Assembly (NCBI RefSeq): GCF_008929045.1
Contig: NZ_VFAH01000001.1
Span: 124,001 to 188,000, forward strand
Source of the DNA: Noviherbaspirillum aerium
GTDB taxonomy: Bacteria > Pseudomonadota > Gammaproteobacteria > Burkholderiales > Burkholderiaceae_D
Direction of reading: 5' to 3'
Length of the DNA: 64,000 nt
Shown one piece after another: positions 7,955 through 16,792 of the stretch. Positions within the stretch are counted from its first letter, which is position 1. Each line of letters begins with the position of its first letter. The position numbers were made by a program, and so were the translations under genes. A model generated the notes under the pieces. The model saw nothing but the letters and a program-made list of their open reading frames with translations. It searched no databases and was not told where the DNA came from.

Positions 7955-8524
7955 TCAGCGCGGCTGCGCGGGCGCGCCTTCGCTCCTGGCCGCCCCTTCC
8001 GCCGGGGCGGCGGCTTCGTTCTGCTTGCGCTGCGCCTCGGCAGCCATGGCGAATACCGAGGAGCAGGCCGCTTTCAGTTCCTGCTCGAGCATCGGCGCAA
8101 ACATGGTTTTCTTCTTCGACTTGGCAAGACGGGCGGACGGCGGCAGCAGGTAGTCGCCCTTCGGGTTTTCCAGCCGGGTCCATTGCAGCGTATTGCCGGC
8201 CTTCTTCAGTTCAGCCGGCACGCGCACCGGCGAACGGCCGCTGACCACGGTGATGCGGGCGGCGGCATCGCTGATGTCGCCGGTCAGCGAAGGAGCCGCC
8301 CCTTCATCGATGCGCTCCGCGCCGGCGGTGGAAAACAGGTGGGAGCCGCACAGCTTGCCGCCCTGCTGATGCAGTTCGAGCACGAAACTGGAACATTTGC
8401 CGCTGTCGCGCTGCACGTCCGGAGGACACAGCGAAGCGACCCAGACGCCGCTGATATCTTCCTCCGCGGCATGGGCGCAGGGAAGCAGCGCAAGGACGGC
8501 AAGCGATGCGAAAAGAAACCTCAT
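7955..8524 (-). CDS. Exported protein of unknown function
   Basis: A 189-residue protein beginning with a clear signal peptide, MRFLFASLAVLALLPCAHA, with cleavage expected before AEED. The mature part starts DISGVWVAS, resembling small lipocalin-like or DUF2147-type periplasmic proteins, and has three cysteines (CPPDVQRDSGKC, KLCGSHLF) that could form disulfides. The end is rich in Ala, Glu and Pro and probably disordered. GGGAGATTTCAG precedes the ATG. A strong terminator follows at 7756-7791. I do not recognise a specific function; the weak DUF2147 resemblance is only suggestive. Confidence 0.75.
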   Translation of the reverse strand: MRFLFASLAVLALLPCAHAAEEDISGVWVASLCPPDVQRDSGKCSSFVLELHQQGGKLCGSHLFSTAGAERIDEGAAPSLTGDISDAAARITVVSGRSPVRVPAELKKAGNTLQWTRLENPKGDYLLPPSARLAKSKKKTMFAPMLEQELKAACSSVFAMAAEAQRKQNEAAAPAEGAARSEGAPAQPR

Positions 8525-8733
8525 CTGAAATCTCCCGGAACGGATCTGTCACATCCTCCAGATGTACCAGAGCGCGGCGCCTTGCCCTTGAGAGGCCGCA
8601 ACGGCAAAGGGCAGCCGCACTGAGCTTGCGCAGCAAACATGCCCGAATGCATGCATGGCGAAAAACGGTGCCCGACACCTGCAGGCCATGTCGGCCCGGA
8701 CTATTCACGCTCTGCAGGTGATGCGGCGGCCGG

Positions 8734-9627
8734 TCATGGCAGCACCAGGTTTTCCTTCAGAAAGTCGAACAGCAGCTTCACCCGCTGCAGATGGCGCACA
8801 TCCGGATGCGCCAGCATCCACAAGTCGGTTTCCAGTTCCGGCACCGGCCCTTCGAGCATGCGCACCGCCGGATTGTCCCTGAGCAGGAACAGCGGCGCCA
8901 CGCCGGCGCCGATGCCCCAGACCACGCTGCCCGCGATCGACAGCACGCTGTTGCAGCGATAGCGCGGCACCACCTTGGGCAGGCGCTGGCGCCGCCACTT
9001 GACCGAAGGATGCTCGGCCAGCGATTCATCGAGTGCGATCCAGTCCAGCCGTTCCAGGGGAGGCGTGTCATCGAAACGCCGCAGATAGCTTTCCGCGGCG
9101 AAGACGCCGGACTGCATCGTGCCGAGACGGCTGCCCACGAGATGCTCGGGCGGCTTGCGCGTGGCGCGGATGGCGACATCCGCATCGCGCTGGCTCAGGT
9201 TGGCGAGCGTATTGGTGGCGATCAGTTCCAGGTCGATGCCCGGATAGGCGGCGGTGAAGCGCGACAGCAGCGGCAGCAGCAAGCCGTTGAGAACAGTGTC
9301 GGTGGTGGTGATGCGCAATACGCCGGACGGCGCCCCGCCGCTCTTCGATGCCGCATCCCGCGCCTCCTGCAGCTGCGACTCGATGCGCTCGGCATAGGCG
9401 GCGAGTTCGCGTCCCAGTTCGGTGGGCAGGTAGCCGTTGCGGCTGCGGTCGAACAGCAGTTCGCCCAGGTCCTTTTCCAATCGCTTGATCGAGCGGAATA
9501 CCGTGGAGGTATCCACCTTCAGCCGCTCGGCCGCGCCGCCGAGCGAGCGCCCGCGCACGAGCGCCAGCACAAGCTCGAGGTCGGCATGGCTGAGCGGGGT
9601 TTGCGTTTTTGCATAGATCGGTTTCAT
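8734..9627 (-). CDS. LysR-family transcriptional regulator
   Basis: A 297-residue LysR-type regulator. The winged helix-turn-helix occupies about residues 12-70 (ADLELVLALVRGRSLGGAAERLKVDTSTVFRSIKRLEKDLG), followed by the linker helix and a periplasmic-binding-like effector domain (about 98-297). It lies divergent from the DoxX/GST cluster, with 74 bp between start codons, the arrangement in which such regulators usually control the neighbour. In that gap GTGT and ACAC flank CGGTGC (9645-9658), a dyad of the size seen in LysR operators. The effector is unknown; glutathione conjugates or electrophiles would be a guess from the target genes. Confidence 0.92.
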   Translation of the reverse strand: MKPIYAKTQTPLSHADLELVLALVRGRSLGGAAERLKVDTSTVFRSIKRLEKDLGELLFDRSRNGYLPTELGRELAAYAERIESQLQEARDAASKSGGAPSGVLRITTTDTVLNGLLLPLLSRFTAAYPGIDLELIATNTLANLSQRDADVAIRATRKPPEHLVGSRLGTMQSGVFAAESYLRRFDDTPPLERLDWIALDESLAEHPSVKWRRQRLPKVVPRYRCNSVLSIAGSVVWGIGAGVAPLFLLRDNPAVRMLEGPVPELETDLWMLAHPDVRHLQRVKLLFDFLKENLVLP

Positions 9628-9701
9628 GAATGCCTATTTTCCTTGTGTCGGTGCACACGTACATTAACACCACCGCAACCCGACCAGAAAGGAAATTCAT
9701 C

Positions 9702-10127
9702 ATGATCGACCAACGTCTCGCCCCCTATGCCGCCACCCTGCTGCGCCTCTCGCTCGGCACCATGTGGATCACGCATGCCCTGCTCAAGCTGCTGGTATTC
9801 ACCATCGCCGGTTTCGAAGCCTTCCTTGCCAGCCACGGCATGCCGGCCTTCATCGCCTGGCCGGTGGTGTTGCTCGAACTTGCCGGCGGCGCGCTGATCC
9901 TGCTCGGCTGGCATGGCCGCATCGCCTCGCTCCTGCTGCTGCCGGTCATGGCCGGCGCGATGGCCGCGCATATCGGCAACGGCTGGGTCTTCAGCAATGC
10001 CAACGGCGGCTGGGAATATCCGCTGTTCCTGATCGCGATGTCGGTGGTGCACGGCTTGCTGGGCGACGGCGCCTTCGCATTGCGCCCGGCCGCGACGGCC
10101 CTGCCCGTGCGGCTGCGGACCGCCTGA
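9702..10127 (+). CDS. DoxX-family membrane protein
   Basis: A 141-residue protein with four predicted membrane helices matching the DoxX family (LRLSLGTMWITHALLKLL at the start, the central GMPAFIAWPVVLLELAGGALILLGWHGRIAS segment). DoxX proteins are inner-membrane subunits linked to sulfur and redox stress in several bacteria; the exact role is not settled. The ATG at 9702 follows AGAAAGGAAATTCATC. It is followed by two glutathione S-transferase genes in the same direction, with gaps of about 50-60 bases, suggesting a stress or detoxification operon under the divergent LysR regulator. Confidence 0.88.
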   Translation: MIDQRLAPYAATLLRLSLGTMWITHALLKLLVFTIAGFEAFLASHGMPAFIAWPVVLLELAGGALILLGWHGRIASLLLLPVMAGAMAAHIGNGWVFSNANGGWEYPLFLIAMSVVHGLLGDGAFALRPAATALPVRLRTA

Positions 10128-10178
10128 CATCCTCCCGACGCCTCACCCATTTGCCAACCCGCTCTGAAAGGATCTGCC

Positions 10179-10787
10179 ATGAAACTCTATTACAACCCCG
10201 GCGTCTGCTCGCTTGCCCCGCACATCGCCCTGCGCGAAGCCGGCCTCGGCTTCAGCCTGGAAAAGGTCGATCCGGCCGCCGGCCGCACCGCAAGCGGACA
10301 GGACTACCTCGCCGTCAATCCGAACGGCTATGTGCCGGCGCTGGAGATCGAGCCCGGCCTGGTGCTGACCGAAGGCCCGGCCATCATGCAGTACATCGCC
10401 GACCGCGCGCCGGAAGCGGGATTAGCGCCGGCCAACGGCACGATGGAAAGGTACAAGCTGCAGTCCTGGCTCAATTTCATCACCTCGGAAATCCATAAAG
10501 GCTTTTCACCCCTGTTCAAGCCGGGCATGCCGGCCGAGGCCAAGACCCAGTTCAAGGAACTGCTCGGCAAGCGCTTCGATTACGTCGCCCAGCACCTGTC
10601 GACGCAGGATCATCTGCTCGACAGCGGCTTCTCGGTGGCCGATGCCTATCTGTTCGTCACCACCGGCTGGTGCGGCTTCGTCGGTATCGAACTGGAAAGA
10701 TGGCCGGCGCTGGTCGCCTTCCGCAAGCGCATCCAGGCCAGGCCGGCGGTGCAGGCGGCGATGCGGGCCGAGGGCCTGATCAAGTAA
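10179..10787 (+). CDS. gstA: Beta-class glutathione S-transferase
   Basis: A 202-residue cytosolic glutathione S-transferase. The thioredoxin-like N-terminal domain begins MKLYYNPGVCSLAPHI, with Cys10 at the position that forms the mixed disulfide with glutathione in beta-class enzymes; His106 (SEIHKGF), the second catalytic residue of this class, is also present. The cis-proline NPNGYVPAL and the glutathione-binding TEGPAI loop are intact. AAAGGATCTGCC precedes the ATG. It stands between the DoxX gene and a second, unrelated GST. Confidence 0.92.
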   Translation: MKLYYNPGVCSLAPHIALREAGLGFSLEKVDPAAGRTASGQDYLAVNPNGYVPALEIEPGLVLTEGPAIMQYIADRAPEAGLAPANGTMERYKLQSWLNFITSEIHKGFSPLFKPGMPAEAKTQFKELLGKRFDYVAQHLSTQDHLLDSGFSVADAYLFVTTGWCGFVGIELERWPALVAFRKRIQARPAVQAAMRAEGLIK

Positions 10788-10845
10788 TTCAAGCATGCCG
10801 TGCGGCGGCGCATGCCGCCCTCATCCACCACCGGAGAATCTTGCC

Positions 10846-11577
10846 ATGACCACCACTTCCCATCCTCCCCTGACTCTCATCAGCCACAAGCTCTGCCCTT
10901 ACGTCCAGCGCGCCGTCATCGCGCTCAAGGAAAAGCAGGTGGATTACCAGCGCATCGACATCGATCTGAACGCCAAGCCGAAATGGTTTCTCGCCCTGTC
11001 TCCCCTCGGCAAGACGCCGGTGCTGCGCGTCGGCCATGATGTGGTCTTCGAATCGGCCGTGATCTGCGAATACCTGGAAGACACCGTCGGCCCGGCGCTG
11101 CATCCGCAAGATGCGCTGCAGCGCGCCAGGCACCGCGCCTGGATCGAGTTCGCATCGGCCACCCTGAATGCGATCTGGAGCTTCTATACCGCGCAGGACA
11201 ATACTGCCTACGAGGCGGCAGCCGCCGTGCTGGCCGACCGCTTCCGCCAGCTGGAGAAGGCTGTCGGCGACGGCCCGCATTTTTCCGGCGAGCGCTTCAG
11301 CCTGGTGGATGCGGCCTTCGCGCCGGTGTTCCGCTACTTCGACGTGTTTGATGCCGTCAGCGGCATCGACTTCTTCGCCGATGCGCCGAAGCTGCGCGCG
11401 TGGCGGGCGGCGCTGGCGCAGCGGCCTTCGGTGCGCTCGGCGGTGACGGAGGAGTATGCATCGCTGCTCGCCGAATTCGTGATCCGCCAGGGCGGCGTGC
11501 TCGGCAGGCGCCTGCTGGCGGCGGCGCCCGCGGTGCGGCTCAAGTCCTCCCTGTCGGCTTACTCGGCGGCGGCGTGA
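10846..11577 (+). CDS. Glutathione S-transferase family protein (CPxx-type)
   Basis: A 243-residue GST-like protein of a different class from its neighbour: the active-site segment is SHKLCPYVQRAV with Cys17, as in omega/zeta-like and stringent-starvation-like GSTs, and the glutathione site reads VFESAVICEYLED. The all-helical C-terminal domain spans about residues 100-225. The ATG at 10846 follows CCGGAGAATCTTGCC. Its 3' end overlaps the convergent tag gene by 19 bp. The substrate is unknown; glutathionyl-reductase activity is possible from the cysteine-type active site. Confidence 0.88.
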   Translation: MTTTSHPPLTLISHKLCPYVQRAVIALKEKQVDYQRIDIDLNAKPKWFLALSPLGKTPVLRVGHDVVFESAVICEYLEDTVGPALHPQDALQRARHRAWIEFASATLNAIWSFYTAQDNTAYEAAAAVLADRFRQLEKAVGDGPHFSGERFSLVDAAFAPVFRYFDVFDAVSGIDFFADAPKLRAWRAALAQRPSVRSAVTEEYASLLAEFVIRQGGVLGRRLLAAAPAVRLKSSLSAYSAAA

Positions 11578-12149
11578 GGATGCAGGAAGCAGCCGGCCGC
11601 ATGGTCGTTGACCAGGCCGGTCGCCTGCATGTAGGCATAGATGATGGTGGAGCCGACGAACTTGAAGCCGCGTTTCGACAGGTCTTTCGAGATGCGGTCC
11701 GACAGCGGGGTCTTGGCTGGCGTGTCGCCCTTGCCGGTCCAGGCATTCAGGATCGGCTTGCCGTCGACATAGGCCCACAGATAGGGCGCGAGGCCGCCGG
11801 CCTCGTCGCGCAGCCGCAGGTAGGCCTGGGCATTGGTGATGGCGGCGGCGACCTTCAGGCGGTTGCGGATGATGCCGGGATTGGCCAGCAGTTCGGCCAC
11901 CTTGGCGTCGTCATAGCGGGCGATCTTTTCCGCGTCCCAGCCGTCGAAGGCGATGCGGTAGTTGTCGCGCTTGTTGAGCACGGTTTCCCAGCTCAGGCCG
12001 GCCTGCGCGCCTTCCAGGTTGAGCATCTCGAACAGGCGGCGCTCGTCATGGCAGGGCACGCCCCATTCCTCGTCGTGATAGGCGAGATAGCGCGGATTGG
12101 CCCAGGAACAGCGTTGGATGGCGGCGGCATCGGCGTCGTGAACGGACAT
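11559..12149 (-). CDS. tag: DNA-3-methyladenine glycosylase I
   Basis: A 196-residue Tag enzyme, which removes 3-methyladenine from alkylated DNA to start base-excision repair. The N-terminus holds RCSWANPRYLAYHDEEWGVP, with Cys14 and His25 as the first zinc ligands; the remaining ligands lie near the end in NDHAAGCFLHP. The helix-hairpin-helix-like core includes GAQAGLSWETVLNKRDNYR and NPGIIRNRLKVAAAITNAQAY, interrupted here for brevity. Length agrees with the family. It overlaps the 3' end of the convergent GST gene by 19 bp and is 31 bp from nnrD upstream. Confidence 0.95.
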   Translation of the reverse strand: MSVHDADAAAIQRCSWANPRYLAYHDEEWGVPCHDERRLFEMLNLEGAQAGLSWETVLNKRDNYRIAFDGWDAEKIARYDDAKVAELLANPGIIRNRLKVAAAITNAQAYLRLRDEAGGLAPYLWAYVDGKPILNAWTGKGDTPAKTPLSDRISKDLSKRGFKFVGSTIIYAYMQATGLVNDHAAGCFLHPHAAAE

Positions 12150-12180
12150 GGGCGGCAGGAAGAATGGCGAAAAGCCGATT

Positions 12181-13140
12181 CTACTGCGGCCGCAAGCGGT
12201 GCATCAACGCCGGAATCTCATCGAGGATTTCGCGCGCCAGGTAGCCGAGCGGACCATGCCGCTGGCACAGCCTTTCGCCGGCGCGCGCATGCAATGCCAC
12301 GCCCCAGGCGCAGGCCTGTTCCAGCGGCGCGCCGCGCGCCATCAGGCCGGTGACGATGCCGGCGAGCGTGTCGCCGGAACCGGAGGTGGCGAGACCGACG
12401 TTGCCGCCTTCATGCCGCCAGAGCCGGCCGTCGGGCGCCGCGATATGCGTGACCGCGCCCTTGAGCGCGATCACCGCATTCCAGCGCCGTGCCGCCTGCA
12501 ATGCGGCGCCGACCGGATCGGCCTGCACTTCCTCCTTGTCGGCGCCGCTCAGATGCGCCATCTCGCCGGCATGCGGCGTCAGCAGCACCGGAACATCGAA
12601 GCGGCTGATGCGGGCCGGCTGATCATTGCCCATGTCGTCGGCCTTGCCGTGGCCCTTGCCGTGGCCGCCCGCCTGGCGCACCACGCTCATCGCGCTCGCA
12701 TCCAGCAGCAGCGGCCTGCCGTCCAGATGCGGCAACAGGCCGGCGACAAAATCGCAGATCGCATCCTCGTTCTGCATGCCGGGTCCGATCAGCAAGGCGC
12801 CGTAGCGCCCGATGATGCCGCCGATCTTGTCCATTGCCGCCGCGCCGGCGAGGTCGCCGGACCGGGTCTCCGGCAGGCCGATCACGCGCGCTTCGGGAAT
12901 CGCCTGCGCCAGCAGGGGCGCGACGCTGTCCACGGTGGCGATCGCCAGCTTGCCGGCGCCGGCGCGCAGCACGCCGATGCCGGCCAGGATTGCCGCCCCA
13001 GCAATTTCCCGGGAGCCGGCGATGACCAGCACCTTGCCGCGCTCTTCCTTGTCGCCCTCCACGCCGGGCATGGGCAGCGGCCACTGCCGCAGCAGCGCAT
13101 CATCCACCAGCACGGGCTCGGGCCGCGATGTGTCGTTCAT
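12181..13140 (-). CDS. nnrD: ADP/ATP-dependent NAD(P)H-hydrate dehydratase
   Basis: A 319-residue stand-alone dehydratase domain of the YjeF/NnrD family, which repairs hydrated NADH and NADPH using ADP or ATP. Motifs are GKVLVIAGSREIAGAAILAGIG-type at the start, the nucleotide-binding TPHAGEMAHL, and the catalytic GSGDTLAGIV near the end. The epimerase half (NnrE) is absent and must be encoded elsewhere. A histidine-rich loop GGHGKGHGKADDMGND is inserted before the TPHAGE motif, which is unusual. Two adjacent ATG codons occur; the one at 13140 is five bases from GGAG, the other only two. The gene is ten bp behind the histidine phosphatase, so they probably form an operon. Confidence 0.92.
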   Translation of the reverse strand: MNDTSRPEPVLVDDALLRQWPLPMPGVEGDKEERGKVLVIAGSREIAGAAILAGIGVLRAGAGKLAIATVDSVAPLLAQAIPEARVIGLPETRSGDLAGAAAMDKIGGIIGRYGALLIGPGMQNEDAICDFVAGLLPHLDGRPLLLDASAMSVVRQAGGHGKGHGKADDMGNDQPARISRFDVPVLLTPHAGEMAHLSGADKEEVQADPVGAALQAARRWNAVIALKGAVTHIAAPDGRLWRHEGGNVGLATSGSGDTLAGIVTGLMARGAPLEQACAWGVALHARAGERLCQRHGPLGYLAREILDEIPALMHRLRPQ

Positions 13141-13150
13141 CATGTCTCCG

Positions 13151-13921
13151 TCAGGATTTCGGGGCCGCCGGCACATCCGGCTCGGCGGTGATAGGCGCGC
13201 CGGCTTCCCGCAGCGGCGCCACAAAGTTGATCAGGCGCGGCACCAGCTTGCCATTCTTGCCGCGCGAGGGATCGAATTCATAGGAAGTGACGGAACAGTT
13301 CGGCACGTCGGCGGCGCGGTCGATTTCCAGTATCTGGCGCTCGTCCATCCGTTCGAACAGGTAGCGGAAGCAGTTGACGATGACCTGGTGGCCGACGATC
13401 AGCACACGCTCGCCGCGGTATTCGCGGCTGATGGTGTCGAGCACGTTGCGCAGGCGCAGGATGACGTCGCACCAGCTTTCGCCGCCGGGCGGGCGGAAAT
13501 AGAACTTGCCGACATGGGCGCGCTGCTCGTGCAGCTCCGGATACTTCTGCACGATGCCGAACTTGGTCAGCCGGTCGAGAATGCCGAATTCCTTTTCACG
13601 CAGCCGTTCGTCGGCATTGAAGGTGATGTCGTCGATGGCGATGCCGGCCGATTGCAGCACGATCTCGGCGGTGCGGCGTGCCCGCACATAGGATGAAGAC
13701 AGGACAACGGTGGGACGCTGCTCCGCAGGCAGCTGGCCGAACCAGTGGCCAAGGGCATCGGCCTGCTGCTCGCCCAGTGCCGACAGCGGCGTGTCGATGT
13801 CGCGGGTGGCGATATCGATCAGGGGCAGGCCCGCGGCCTCGGCTTCATCGCGCGCGACATTGCCGGCGCTCTGCCCGTGTCGGACGATCCAGATTGTCTG
13901 CGGCCATTTCTGTTCCGGCAT
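13151..13921 (-). CDS. Histidine phosphatase (phosphoglycerate mutase-like) family protein
   Basis: A 256-residue branch-1 histidine phosphatase. The catalytic RHG triad starts at residue 14 (WIVRHGQSAGN), the second histidine is in ERVLIVGHQVIVN, and the acid is in the LREKEFG segment. The C-terminal 50 residues after NFVAPLREAG are extra to the core fold. The substrate cannot be told from sequence; the family covers mutases, broad phosphatases and nucleotide phosphatases. Its ribosome-binding site is part of a ten-base-pair hairpin (13926-13948), so translation may depend on unfolding. It is followed by nnrD after ten bases. Confidence 0.9.
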   Translation of the reverse strand: MPEQKWPQTIWIVRHGQSAGNVARDEAEAAGLPLIDIATRDIDTPLSALGEQQADALGHWFGQLPAEQRPTVVLSSSYVRARRTAEIVLQSAGIAIDDITFNADERLREKEFGILDRLTKFGIVQKYPELHEQRAHVGKFYFRPPGGESWCDVILRLRNVLDTISREYRGERVLIVGHQVIVNCFRYLFERMDERQILEIDRAADVPNCSVTSYEFDPSRGKNGKLVPRLINFVAPLREAGAPITAEPDVPAAPKS

Positions 13922-13925
13922 CTTG

Positions 13926-13948
13926 CTTTCCTTTCAGTGAAAGGAAAG
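13926..13948 (-). promoter_or_regulatory. Hairpin sequestering a ribosome-binding site
   Basis: On the minus strand CTTTCCTTTC (13948-13939) pairs perfectly with GAAAGGAAAG (13935-13926) around a three-base loop. The second arm is the Shine-Dalgarno sequence of the histidine phosphatase gene, ending four bases before its ATG at 13921. The A/T-rich ten-pair stem could act as a thermosensor-like or protein-controlled translation switch. Confidence 0.6.
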
Positions 13949-14042
13949 ACAAGCACACTTGCGCGAAGTTTCGCGCCGCTATCGGCAAGCGGAGCAGCGC
14001 TGGCGCTGCATCAATGCCGGCCGAATCTGCCGGCGGGATTTT

Positions 14043-15293
14043 TCAGCCGAATTTTCGAACGGCATCGAGCGCAAGCCCGGCGCCGATGCTGCCGAACAGA
14101 TCGCCTTCGACGCGCCTCGCGTTCGGCAGCAGCGCGGAAATGTTCTGGCGCAGCAACTGCACGCCGCTGGAGCCGCCGGTGAAGAAGACGGTGTCGATGC
14201 GCTCCGCATTGATGCCGGCATCGCGCAGCAGTCCGCCCAGCGTCTTGCCCACGCTGTCGACCAGATGCCCGATGGCCGCATCGAAGCTGGCCCGATGCAC
14301 CACCAGGTTGAGATCGGCGGCGAGGCGGTCGAGATGCAGCGAAGTGCGATCCGCACCCGACAAGGCGATCTTGCCCTCCTCCATCTTCAGCGCCAGCCAG
14401 TGGCCGTCGCGCTGTTCGATCAGCTTCAGCAGGCGTGCCAGCTTGTCGCGTTCGCGCGCATCGCGATAGACATCCTGCAACTCGCGCCACACTTTTTGCG
14501 TATAGGCAAAATTGATGGTGTGCCAGGTCGCGAGGTTGAAGTAATAGCTCGACGGCACTTCATTGTTGTTGCTCATGCGCGTGCCGAGGCCGAGCAGCGG
14601 CATCGCGCAGGACAGGTTCAGGTATTTGTCGAAATCGGTGCCGCCCACGTGCACGCCGGCGGTCGCGAGAATGTCATCGCGGCGGTCGCTGCCGCTGGCG
14701 CGCTGCGGCGACAGGCGCACCAGGGAGAAGTCGGAGGTGCCGCCGCCGATGTCGACGATGAGCACCAGTTCTTCCCGTGACAGACTGGACTCGTAATCGA
14801 AGGCGGCGGCAATCGGCTCATACTGGAAGGCAATGTCGCGATAGCCGACGCTGTGTCCGATCTCGCGCAGGGTGTCTTCCGCAAGCCGGTCGGCCTTGGC
14901 GTCGTCATCGATGAAGTGCACCGGCCGGCCGAAGACGGCTTGGGTGAAGCTCCTGCCCGCCGCCTGTTCGGCGCGCGATTTCAGTTCGCGCAGGAATTGG
15001 CCGAGCAATTCGCGGAAAGACAGCGCGCGGCCGAGCACTTCGGTCTGGCTGTCGATCAGGCTGGTGCCGAGCAGACTCTTGAGCGAACGCATCAGGCGGC
15101 CTTCATAGCCGGCAAGATAATCGGTCAGCGCGGCGCGGCCGAAGCTGACCGCATTGTCTTCGGCATTGAAGAAAACGACCGAGGGGAGAGTGGGCTTGCC
15201 ATCTTCCAGCGCCAGCAGCGCGGGCTGGCCTGGACGATGGAAGCCAACGGTGGAGTTGGATGTGCCGAAGTCGACACCGCAAGCATTGGTCAT
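14043..15293 (-). CDS. yegD: Hsp70-like chaperone of the YegD type
   Basis: A 416-residue actin-fold ATPase related to DnaK but with no substrate-binding and lid domain, as in Escherichia coli YegD. The phosphate-1 motif GVDFGTSNSTVGF starts at residue 6, the phosphate-2 motif LIVDIGGGTSDFSLV is near 180, and the adenosine motif VFFTGGSSGVQLL lies before the end. About 30 bp downstream of the hydrolase start region no shared promoter is seen. Client proteins and function are not known for this branch. Confidence 0.92.
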   Translation of the reverse strand: MTNACGVDFGTSNSTVGFHRPGQPALLALEDGKPTLPSVVFFNAEDNAVSFGRAALTDYLAGYEGRLMRSLKSLLGTSLIDSQTEVLGRALSFRELLGQFLRELKSRAEQAAGRSFTQAVFGRPVHFIDDDAKADRLAEDTLREIGHSVGYRDIAFQYEPIAAAFDYESSLSREELVLIVDIGGGTSDFSLVRLSPQRASGSDRRDDILATAGVHVGGTDFDKYLNLSCAMPLLGLGTRMSNNNEVPSSYYFNLATWHTINFAYTQKVWRELQDVYRDARERDKLARLLKLIEQRDGHWLALKMEEGKIALSGADRTSLHLDRLAADLNLVVHRASFDAAIGHLVDSVGKTLGGLLRDAGINAERIDTVFFTGGSSGVQLLRQNISALLPNARRVEGDLFGSIGAGLALDAVRKFG

Positions 15294-15335
15294 GATGGCC
15301 GGCCCTCAAAAAAAGCCGACCATCATACGCCACAA

Positions 15336-16595
15336 TCAGGGGCCGGTGATGGCCGAAGTGGTGACCGGAGCCGGTGCCGCCGCGGTTGCCGTGGAAGCGG
15401 CAATTCCCTGTTCATCAGACCATACGACACGGTCGTCCACCGCATACAGGCGGCAGGGCTGGCTGCTGTTTTTCTGGCAATCGGCCAGCGCCTGCGCCGC
15501 CGGATCGTCGCCGTCCTCGGCCCAGCTCCAGGCGCCGGTCGGCGATACGGCAAAGGCGCGCGGAAGCGACTTGCTCAGGAAAGTCCGGTATTGCTCGCGC
15601 GCACTGCCGCGCAGATACGGAATGGCTTCCACGTTGTCGATCGTTGCAAACTCGGTCTTCGGAAACTTGTATTCCTCATTGATGGCATACAAGGTGTCGG
15701 TGGGCATGCCGACTTCCCTGAGGAATTTTTCCGTTTCCGGCCACCAGATCTTGACGCCGTCGCGGCTGCCGCTCATGCCGTGCGCATCGCGCTTGAACGC
15801 ACCATAGGCAATCAGCCTGGCGCGGCCACCGGCCTGCACATAGGCATCGCGCAGGCGCGCCGCCAGCGCCGGGCCGAAGTGGTTGTCGTTCTCGCCATAA
15901 AACCACAGGCTGGGCAGCGTGGTCCTGGCGCCATAGCTGGCGAATGCCTGCACCAGCGACTGTTCCCAGCGGCAGTCGCCGCCGTGCATCTTCAGTCCGC
16001 CGGCGAAATTGATCAGGCCTTTCACGCCCGGCGAGGCATGCGTGCCGAAGGCCAGCGCGGTCAGGCCGCCGTAGGACTGACCGGCCACCACGATATTGTC
16101 ATTGTCGGCCCAGCCCTGCGTGCGCAGATAGGCCAGCGTGCTGTCGAGATCTTCCGCCTGCAGCTGGCCGTGGGCGGTCATGTTGCAGCCGGGATCGGCA
16201 TAGTCGCCGCTGGACTTCGAAAAGCCCTTGCGCATCGGAATTACGACGGCATAGCCGCGCTTGACGAACTCGCGGCTGATGACCAGGAAACGGTCGCGGT
16301 TCTGGTTGCGCGGATTGCCGAGGGCCTTGCCGTGATTCATGATCAGCAAGGGAAAGGGGCCGTTGCCGAGGGGTTTGAAAATCGTTGTTTCGAGTTCCAC
16401 CGTCCTGCCGCCGGAAGCTGCCGGCACCATCACGACCTGTTCGTTGAGGGTCGTGTCGAGGATGACTGCCTGAGCTGTGGACGAAAACGCAAGAAGGCTG
16501 GTAGCGAGAGTGAGTGTGGCGAAAACCGTGGAGCGGAATGCGGAGAAAAACCGGGTCTTCTTCTCGGCGCGCTTCTTAAATAGTAGGTCAGGCAT
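15336..16595 (-). CDS. Exported alpha/beta hydrolase (dienelactone-hydrolase-like)
   Basis: A 419-residue serine hydrolase with a signal peptide (membrane-spanning run TVFATLTLATSLLAFSSTAQA after a Lys/Arg-rich start). The nucleophile elbow is GQSYGG, the oxyanion region LLIMNHGKALGN, an acid is likely in WFYGENDNH, and the histidine in DAHGMSG. The C-terminal extension of about 120 residues after the core contains two cysteines (LADCQKNSSQPCRLY) and resembles a small additional domain. The ATG at 16595 starts MPDLLFKKR. The substrate is unknown; an ester or acyl peptide is typical. It is divergent from the DUF6139 gene. Confidence 0.85.
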   Translation of the reverse strand: MPDLLFKKRAEKKTRFFSAFRSTVFATLTLATSLLAFSSTAQAVILDTTLNEQVVMVPAASGGRTVELETTIFKPLGNGPFPLLIMNHGKALGNPRNQNRDRFLVISREFVKRGYAVVIPMRKGFSKSSGDYADPGCNMTAHGQLQAEDLDSTLAYLRTQGWADNDNIVVAGQSYGGLTALAFGTHASPGVKGLINFAGGLKMHGGDCRWEQSLVQAFASYGARTTLPSLWFYGENDNHFGPALAARLRDAYVQAGGRARLIAYGAFKRDAHGMSGSRDGVKIWWPETEKFLREVGMPTDTLYAINEEYKFPKTEFATIDNVEAIPYLRGSAREQYRTFLSKSLPRAFAVSPTGAWSWAEDGDDPAAQALADCQKNSSQPCRLYAVDDRVVWSDEQGIAASTATAAAPAPVTTSAITGP

Positions 16596-16792
16596 AAATC
16601 CATACACATCGAAGGGCAAACACACCGGCTCGTCATGCGAACCGCCGAATCCGCTGCACCCCATTGATGGGATGCAACGTTGCCCATTCTAAATACGGAC
16701 TTTCCAACGTTCAATATTCGTTTATGCAACTCTGAAACATTTATTTACGCAAGTTTTTCAGAACGATAACTATTGTCTTACCTCGACTACGC

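Noticed and set aside
8676-8720. Inverted repeat CACCTGCAG / CTGCAGGTG beyond the LysR gene
   Set aside because: Nine bases with a 27-base gap and no T-run; too weak to call a terminator.
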